The notes beneath the pieces were generated by a model, which worked only from the letters and a program-made list of their open reading frames with translations, ran no database searches and was not told the DNA's origin. DNA of 15,404 nucleotides from CAYLZN01 sp964387935 (GTDB lineage Bacteria > Acidobacteriota > Vicinamibacteria > Vicinamibacterales > JAFNAJ01): assembly GCA_964387935.1 (NCBI GenBank), contig CAYLZN010000108.1:1-15404 (forward strand), written 5' to 3'. Each line of letters begins with the position of its first letter. The stretch's first letter is position 1. This document shows, piece by piece, positions 1-4,244 of the stretch. Position numbers and translations under genes: made by a program.

Positions 1-261
1 AGGCCCCTGCGTGGTGAGGGTCTCGTCGGCCTCGTCAGGGGATTCATGTACGCGGGCGCCCCGCGCGTCGTCGCGAGTCTCTGGAAAGTCGATGACGAGG
101 CGACGGGCGAGCTGATGACACGCTTCTATCGGGAGATGCTGCAGCAGGGGCGGTCGCCTGCGGCCGCCCTGAGGCTGGCGCAGCGATCGATGTGGGAGCA
201 CAGCCGGTGGCATGAGCCGTACCACTGGGCAGCGTTCGTGCTCCAGGGAGAATGGCGATGA
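1..261 (+). CDS. CHAT-domain (caspase-like) protease, C-terminal end only
   Basis: The reading frame is open from the window edge to a TGA at 259-261 and gives the last 86 residues of a protein. It starts with RPLRGEGLVGLVRGF, continues with YAGAPRVVASLWKVDD and ends with HWAAFVLQGEWR. These are the typical closing blocks of CHAT domains, which are caspase/separase-fold cysteine proteases often fused to tetratricopeptide repeats. In this family the catalytic cysteine lies about ten residues before the RGEGLVGL block and the histidine further upstream, so both are outside the window and activity cannot be judged. The N-terminal part, probably TPR repeats, is also missing. The stop overlaps the next gene's start (ATGA at 258-261), implying translational coupling with the ECF sigma factor. 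The most likely role is regulated proteolysis linked to that sigma factor; this is inference. The domain call is firm. Confidence 0.9.
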   Translation, partial: RPLRGEGLVGLVRGFMYAGAPRVVASLWKVDDEATGELMTRFYREMLQQGRSPAAALRLAQRSMWEHSRWHEPYHWAAFVLQGEWR

Positions 262-932
262 TGGGCGCGGCGGCGCGTGCGGGCCTGACGGAAGCATCCT
301 GGGCCGAGCTGTTCGACTTCCTGGATCCGGATCGGTCGTGCCGGCCGGGCCCGACCCGCGATGCGGAGGCCCAGGCCAGGTATCTCGAGATCACGAGGAA
401 GCTCGTGTGCTTCTTCGCAGGCCGGGGGTGCCGTGATGCCGAGGATCTCGCCGCCGAAACCGTGCTGCGGGTGACGGCCCGATGCCGCGACGTCGACGTC
501 TCGGGCTACGAGGACCGGGCGGGCTACTTCTTCGGCGTGGCCCGCAACGTCTACCACGAGTGGCTTCGCCACGAATTGAAGGAGTCCTCCGTGCGTGAGG
601 AAGTCCGGCAGGAGCTGACGAGGATCCCGCCGATCGATCTCGAAACACGGACGGGCAGGGAGGCCGTGCATCGGTGCCTCGATCGGTGCCTCGCCCGGTT
701 GACGTGGCGGGGGCGGCGGCTCGTGATCGCCTACTACAGCACCGCGGGCGCCGCCAGCGTCGCGCGCCACCGGGAGCTCGCCACGCAGTTCGGCAAGAGC
801 CCCAATGCGCTGAGAATCGAAGTCCACCGCATCAGGAGAACCCTGCAGCCCTGCGTGTTCGGCTGCCTGCAACCCGAGCCCCCGGCGCCGGCCGCGCGAA
901 ACAACCTCTCCCTTTCGGTCATTCGGAGGTAG
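258..932 (+). CDS. ECF-type sigma-70 family RNA polymerase sigma factor
   Basis: This 224-residue protein has the two-domain layout of an extracytoplasmic-function sigma factor. Region 2 (about residues 43-108) holds DAEDLAAETVLRV followed by YFFGVARNVYHEWLRHEL, the helices that bind core polymerase and the -10 element. Region 4 (about 138-198) ends in a helix-turn-helix, RELATQFGKSPNALRIEVHRIRR. Three in-frame ATGs lie at 252, 258 and 261. ATG 258 is preferred because AGGGAG at 245-250 lies 7 nt upstream and the codon forms an ATGA overlap with the CHAT stop; at 252 the spacing would be only 1 nt. It is followed 14 nt later by a STAS protein and then a membrane anti-sigma-like protein, so it probably belongs to a membrane or partner-switch controlled regulon. 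The linker between regions 2 and 4 is normal for ECF factors. The tail after region 4 is about 20 residues, proline- and alanine-rich. Confidence 0.87.
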   Translation: MMGAAARAGLTEASWAELFDFLDPDRSCRPGPTRDAEAQARYLEITRKLVCFFAGRGCRDAEDLAAETVLRVTARCRDVDVSGYEDRAGYFFGVARNVYHEWLRHELKESSVREEVRQELTRIPPIDLETRTGREAVHRCLDRCLARLTWRGRRLVIAYYSTAGAASVARHRELATQFGKSPNALRIEVHRIRRTLQPCVFGCLQPEPPAPAARNNLSLSVIRR

Positions 933-946
933 AGGGGGATCCTGAA

Positions 947-1396
947 ATGGCTGCCTGGAACCCACAACAGGAGCGAGCGGCGCTCGGCGTCAGAGCCGGC
1001 CGGTTCGGTTCGACCGTGGTGCTCGATCTCGATGGGCGGCTCACCATCGGCTCGAGCGGATGCCGGCTGATGCGACTGGTGCGATGCCTGGCACGACGGG
1101 GCGACACGAACCTGGTGCTCGATCTCGATCACGTGCCGCAACTGGACTGCACGGGGATTGGACAGCTCGTCTTCATGCGCAACCGGCTCGTGCGGCACGG
1201 ACGAACTCTCGCGCTCGTGAACGTCGAGCGACACCAGCGGTGGCTGCTCGAACTGGTCGGCCTGCAGCGGGTGCTGCCCGTCTTCGACAGCCGCCCGAAG
1301 GCCGTCGCCTGGTGCGAGCTGGTCTCCGGGCGGACCCCAGCACCGCGTTCGGTGACCAGCCGCCTCCTGGCCAGTGCCGGGCCGCGGTCGGCCTGA
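947..1396 (+). CDS. STAS-domain protein (anti-sigma factor antagonist-like)
   Basis: The protein has 149 residues. ATG 947 follows GGGGGA (934-939) with 7-nt spacing; longer upstream in-frame starts would run into the sigma gene. The fold signature is clear: VVLDLDGRLTIGSS (about 24-37), NLVLDLDHVPQLDCTGIGQL (about 55-74), then LALVNVERHQRWLLELVGL. This matches SpoIIAA/RsbV-type STAS domains, which bind anti-sigma factors and are switched by phosphorylation of the serine in a DSSG motif. Here the site reads D67-C68-T69-G70, so the acceptor position is threonine. The protein is expected to be cytosolic and to relay a signal to the neighbouring sigma/anti-sigma pair. No RsbW/SpoIIAB-type kinase is seen in the window, so the kinase, if any, is elsewhere. 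The last 30 or so residues lie outside the domain and look disordered. Confidence 0.85.
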   Translation: MAAWNPQQERAALGVRAGRFGSTVVLDLDGRLTIGSSGCRLMRLVRCLARRGDTNLVLDLDHVPQLDCTGIGQLVFMRNRLVRHGRTLALVNVERHQRWLLELVGLQRVLPVFDSRPKAVAWCELVSGRTPAPRSVTSRLLASAGPRSA

Positions 1397-1491
1397 CTGG
1401 TGCTCGAAGACTTTGCGTTGTGCTGGCCGCGCGCCGTGCGCCGCAGGCCTCACACCGATTGACGATTGAGGTCAGGAGCCTGGAGCAGACC

Positions 1492-2247
1492 ATGACCCCG
1501 CTCAACGACAGCGACGCCCAGAGACGATATCTGCTCGGCCGGTTGCCACCCGAGGTGCAAGCAGGTCTTGAGGCGCGGCTGCTCTCCAACGACCAGGTGT
1601 TCTGGGAGCGGCTGTCTCTCGAAGAGGAGCAGCTGATCGACGAGTACGCGGCGGACCGGCTGGACAACGAGACACGAGAGGACTTCGAACGACACTTCCT
1701 CAGCACGGAAGAGCGGCGGGCGAAGCTGGCCTTCGTTCGTGCTCTGCAGGCCTACGCCAACTCGCAGCACGAGCGCACCGGGGTCCTCGACTGGCTGCGG
1801 CGGCCGGTACTGGCACCGCGGTGGGCGCTCGCCGTGGCCGCTACGATCCTGCTCGCGCTGCCGACCGCCGTCTGGCACGTCGCCGGAGGGGGCCCGGCAG
1901 CCGGAGATGACGTGCGGGTCTGGCTCTCGTCCGATCTCGTCAGGGCGGGCGGCACGATCGCTCGGGTGCGAGTCGTCGAGGGGTGCCGGACGATTCACTT
2001 GCAGCTGGACCCCGGATCCGTCACGTACGCCTCCTACAGAGCGACACTGCACGAGGTCACGGGCGAGGAGCGGCTGTCGCAGGGCCAGCTCCAGGCCAGC
2101 ACCATCGACAATCGCCCGGCCGTGACGCTCACCATCCCGTGCGAGGCGCTGCCCGAGGGCGATTACCACGTCCAACTGCACGGCCTGGCTCCCGGAGCGG
2201 CACCCGTCGTGCTGCAGCGCGCCCACGTCCGGGTGCTGCACGAGTAG
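1492..2247 (+). CDS. single-pass membrane protein, putative zinc-less anti-sigma factor
   Basis: The protein has 251 residues; ATG 1492 follows GGAG (1482-1485) with 6-nt spacing. Residues 1-105 are cytosolic and acidic-helical: YLLGRLPPEVQAGLEARL, LIDEYAADRLDNETREDFE, then RHFLSTEERRAKL. The order resembles the zf-HC2 anti-sigma domain (helix, variable linker, helix with a His), but the HxxxCxxC zinc site is reduced to H68 with no cysteine. A membrane segment spans about 111-131 (WALAVAATILLALPTAVWHV). Residues 138-251 form an extracytoplasmic beta-rich domain ending in PEGDYHVQLHG, like small Ig-fold domains seen in acidobacterial anti-sigma-like proteins. Its only two cysteines, C165 and C217, are both in this outer domain and could form a disulfide. 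Position after sigma and STAS genes supports an anti-sigma role, which is inferred. It could alternatively be a CHAT substrate or adaptor. Confidence 0.72.
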   Translation: MTPLNDSDAQRRYLLGRLPPEVQAGLEARLLSNDQVFWERLSLEEEQLIDEYAADRLDNETREDFERHFLSTEERRAKLAFVRALQAYANSQHERTGVLDWLRRPVLAPRWALAVAATILLALPTAVWHVAGGGPAAGDDVRVWLSSDLVRAGGTIARVRVVEGCRTIHLQLDPGSVTYASYRATLHEVTGEERLSQGQLQASTIDNRPAVTLTIPCEALPEGDYHVQLHGLAPGAAPVVLQRAHVRVLHE

Positions 2248-2253
2248 GGCCAT

Positions 2254-2270
2254 CCCGCGTGCGTCGCGGG
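2254..2270 (+). terminator. possible hairpin terminator after the sigma operon
   Basis: CCCGCG (2254-2259) and CGCGGG (2265-2270) form a perfect 6-bp GC stem around a 5-nt loop, 7 nt after the membrane protein's stop. There is no U-tract, so it is only a candidate terminator or mRNA 3' end stabiliser. Confidence 0.35.
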
Positions 2271-2292
2271 CCCGCGCCGCCCGCCGTCCGTT

Positions 2293-2318
2293 GCAGCGAC
2301 GATGTATCATCGCAGCGA
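2293..2318 (+). promoter_or_regulatory. dyad flanked by a direct repeat upstream of the aminotransferase
   Basis: CGATG (2300-2304) and CATCG (2308-2312) form an inverted repeat with a 3-nt spacer. It is bracketed by two copies of GCAGCGA (2293-2299 and 2312-2318). The spacer overlaps TATCAT (2305-2310), a possible -10 box 26 nt before the start codon. It is the only symmetric element in the 89-bp leader and could be an operator; no regulator is identified. Confidence 0.25.
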
Positions 2319-2336
2319 GGCGTCCGCCGAGCTCTC

Positions 2337-3464
2337 ATGCGCATCCGTCCCTTCGCCGTCGAACAGTGGATGAACGCCTACGAGACACGGTGCGAGCTCA
2401 ACCTCGCGGAAACGTGCGTCGAGTCCCTCACCGTCGGCGAGCTCCTGGAGCTCACCGGGACGCGGGACGGCATCCTCGCGGAGCTGCTGCCGCAGAAGCT
2501 CACGTACGGCGCCATCGAGGGGTCCGATCGACTGCGGCGGGCCGTGTCCGGCTTGTATGCCGCGCAACCGCCGGAGCACGTGCTGATCACGCACGGCGCG
2601 ATCGGGGCCAACGCGCTCGTCTACCTCGCGCTCGTGGAGCGCGGCGACCGCGTGGTCTCGGTCGTCCCCACCTACCAGCAGCACGCCTCCATTCCCGAGA
2701 GCCTGGGCGCGGACGTGGCCCTGGTGTGGCTGCGCCCCGACCAGCGGTACGAGCTCGACCTCGACGAACTGCGGCGGCTGGTCACGCCGGCGACGACGCT
2801 GATCGCACTGTCGAACCCGAACAACCCCACCGGGGCGCTGCTCGACGATGCCGCCCTCCGCGAGATCGCCGCGATTGCCGACGCCGTGGGCGCCTACGTC
2901 CTCTGCGACGAGGTCTACCGTGGCACCACCCAGGAGGGCGACACGCTCACGCCCTCGATGGCGGACCTGTCCCCGCGCGGCATCAGCGTGGGCAGCATGT
3001 CGAAGGCGTTCTCGCTGGCAGGCCTGAGACTCGGCTGGATCGTGGGGCCGCCGGACCTGCTGCGCGCGGCGGAGGTGCATCGGGACTACAACACGATCAG
3101 CGTCGGGATGCTGGACGACCACTTCGCCGCGATGGCGCTCGAGCATCGCGACCTGATTCTGGCGCGGAGCCGTCGGATCGTGCGGACCAACCTCGCCCTC
3201 CTGGATCGATGGGTCGCCGGGGAACCGGGCGTCTCCTACGTGAAGCCGCGGGCCGGCACCACGGCGTTGCTCCAGTACGCGGCCGACGTGCCGTCCCGCG
3301 AGTTCTGCCTCCGGCTGCTCGACGCCACGGGCGTGCTCTTCGTCCCGGGCAGCGCGTTCGACCTGGAGCGGTGCGTGCGTATCGGCTACGCGAACCACCA
3401 GTCGGTGCTCGAAGCCGGCCTCGCCCGCACGTCGGCGTTCCTGCGGGAGATGCCCGCCGCGTGA
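2337..3464 (+). CDS. PLP-dependent aminotransferase, class I/II (fold type I)
   Basis: The protein has 375 residues and a complete fold-type-I aminotransferase. Visible motifs are YGAIEGSDRLRRAV (57-70), the substrate-side Y113, SNPNNPTG (159-166), CDEVYRG (190-196) with the PLP-binding D191 and Y194, and SMSKAFSLAGLRLGW (220-234) with Schiff-base lysine K223. The C-terminal arginine that normally holds the substrate carboxylate is probably R348 (VRIGYAN). All catalytic residues are present, so it should be active in the cytosol on an amino acid/2-oxo acid pair. The opening AVEQWMNAYE...NLAETC suggests a distinct subfamily rather than AspC, but the substrate cannot be read from sequence. ATG 2337 has a weak ribosome site. 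The gene's last 79 bp overlap the convergent PIN toxin. Its neighbours give no pathway clue. Confidence 0.9.
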   Translation: MRIRPFAVEQWMNAYETRCELNLAETCVESLTVGELLELTGTRDGILAELLPQKLTYGAIEGSDRLRRAVSGLYAAQPPEHVLITHGAIGANALVYLALVERGDRVVSVVPTYQQHASIPESLGADVALVWLRPDQRYELDLDELRRLVTPATTLIALSNPNNPTGALLDDAALREIAAIADAVGAYVLCDEVYRGTTQEGDTLTPSMADLSPRGISVGSMSKAFSLAGLRLGWIVGPPDLLRAAEVHRDYNTISVGMLDDHFAAMALEHRDLILARSRRIVRTNLALLDRWVAGEPGVSYVKPRAGTTALLQYAADVPSREFCLRLLDATGVLFVPGSAFDLERCVRIGYANHQSVLEAGLARTSAFLREMPAA

Positions 3465-3946
3465 CGCAGGAGGAGAGACCTCGACCCGCCGCGGGTGGTC
3501 CTACCGTCCGACGTGGGGCGAGCCGACGCGGGCAGCAGCGAGAAGCCCTCTCGCCGCGCGGCCTCGCGCAGCCGGTCGTCGAGACACACGAAGACCTCTC
3601 CGGCCGACTGCTCTTCGCACCAGACCAGCGCCGCGGCCAGCTGCTGGGCGTCTGCGGCCCGCAGGGGATGCGCCGCCACCAGTCGTCCCGCGCGACGGCG
3701 CACGTCGTCGGTGGGTGCCACCGTATCGGCATCCTCCACCAGCGCACGGAGGCGCTCGAGGGCCGCGGTGAGAAGGGAAGCGGGCAAGGGCGTCTCGCGA
3801 TGCCCGCGGTACGTCGCCGAGAGGCATTCGACCGGCGTGCCCCACCAGAGCGTCACCTCCCGGTCGGTCGCGAGCGCCTCGGTCAGCGCGACCGAGCGTG
3901 GCTCGGGCAGGACCAGCGGGATCGGCGCCGAGGTGTCCCAGAACAT
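3386..3946 (-). CDS. PIN-domain ribonuclease toxin (VapC-type) with extended tail
   Basis: The protein has 186 residues. The first 140 match a VapC-like PIN nuclease: D4 in MFWDTSAP, E40 in TPVEC, D99 in LRAADAQQLAAAL and D123/D124 in VFVCLDDRLREAA, ending in REGFSLLP. These acidic residues coordinate Mg2+/Mn2+ for RNA cleavage, and all are intact. The remaining 46 residues are Arg/Ser-rich and unlike a PIN domain, and the last 79 nt lie antisense to the end of the aminotransferase. The original stop was probably lost and translation now runs to the next one. ATG 3946 overlaps the upstream antitoxin frame as TGATG, a normal arrangement for a coupled toxin-antitoxin operon. That antitoxin looks truncated (see next entry), so the toxin may be unneutralised, inactive or controlled in trans. 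Confidence 0.8.
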   Translation of the reverse strand: MFWDTSAPIPLVLPEPRSVALTEALATDREVTLWWGTPVECLSATYRGHRETPLPASLLTAALERLRALVEDADTVAPTDDVRRRAGRLVAAHPLRAADAQQLAAALVWCEEQSAGEVFVCLDDRLREAARREGFSLLPASARPTSDGRTTRGGSRSLLLRHAAGISRRNADVRARPASSTDWWFA

Positions 3947-4131
3947 CAGCGCCCCTCGCTGCGCTCGGCCAGCAGGGCCGACAGGACCTCGACGCCTTCC
4001 ACGCCCGCGGCCTCTCCCGCCGGCGGGGCCATGAGGGCCCGCCGGACGCGCCCTTTCCCCGGCCGGACCGCGCCGGATCGCGCGAGCCTGTCGCGACGTG
4101 TCGCACGGCGCTCGGCGGGGGCCTGGCCGTG
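3946..4131 (-). pseudogene. N-terminally truncated Phd-type antitoxin remnant
   Basis: A minus-strand frame ending at 3946-3948 reads ATRRDRLARSGAVRPGKG and closes with VEVLSALLAERSEGR. This is the usual C-terminal, toxin-binding tail of Phd/YefM-family antitoxins (a DRL..G.vRPG linker, PP segment, then LLAeReEGR), and its stop overlaps the PIN toxin start (TGATG). Upstream in this frame no ATG, GTG or TTG is found before the kinase gene, and the DNA-binding N-terminal block (VGxRELxxxLSxYL-like) is absent from all three minus frames up to about 4200. The nearest in-frame ATG (4030-4032) would give only 28 residues. It therefore looks like a decayed antitoxin with lost repressor domain. The family assignment rests on a short tail and is moderate. 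Confidence 0.5.
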
Positions 4132-4172
4132 AGCCCCGGGCCGCAGGCCGCGTGCCGATGGTCGGCCTGGGC

Positions 4173-4178
4173 TAGAAT
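4173..4178 (+). promoter_or_regulatory. TAGAAT -10-like box upstream of the kinase fusion gene
   Basis: GGGCTAGAATCGG lies 66 nt before the preferred GTG start. No -35 hexamer is recognisable at 16-18 nt. The same box recurs before three other genes in the window (11993-11998 and 14965-14970 on the minus strand, 15024-15029 on the plus strand), which supports a promoter function. Confidence 0.4.
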
Positions 4179-4244
4179 CGGACCCACGCCTCAGCGTTGA
4201 ATGCGCACCTCGCGTCTTCGGACGCTGACGGGTGGAGCCTGCAC

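Noticed and set aside
1457..1469. GATTGA-C-GATTGA direct repeat and TTGACG (1459-1464) before the anti-sigma-like gene
   Set aside because: Only a 6-bp repeat and no matching -10 box at proper spacing; too weak to call a promoter or operator.
1..2247. A type III-E CRISPR (Craspase) locus
   Set aside because: A CHAT end next to an ECF sigma factor recalls it, but no cas gene, gRAMP, Csx30/31 or repeat array is present in the window.
2291..4132. A 613-codon open frame on the + strand
   Set aside because: It is a shadow of the aminotransferase and the region beyond it: extremely Arg/Gly/Pro/Ala-rich, no recognisable motif, and explained by GC-rich third positions in another frame.
4197..4244. 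TTG start 16 codons upstream for the kinase fusion
   Set aside because: No ribosome site, and the added residues are not kinase-like; GTG 4245 has GGAG at 7 nt and the usual opening residues.
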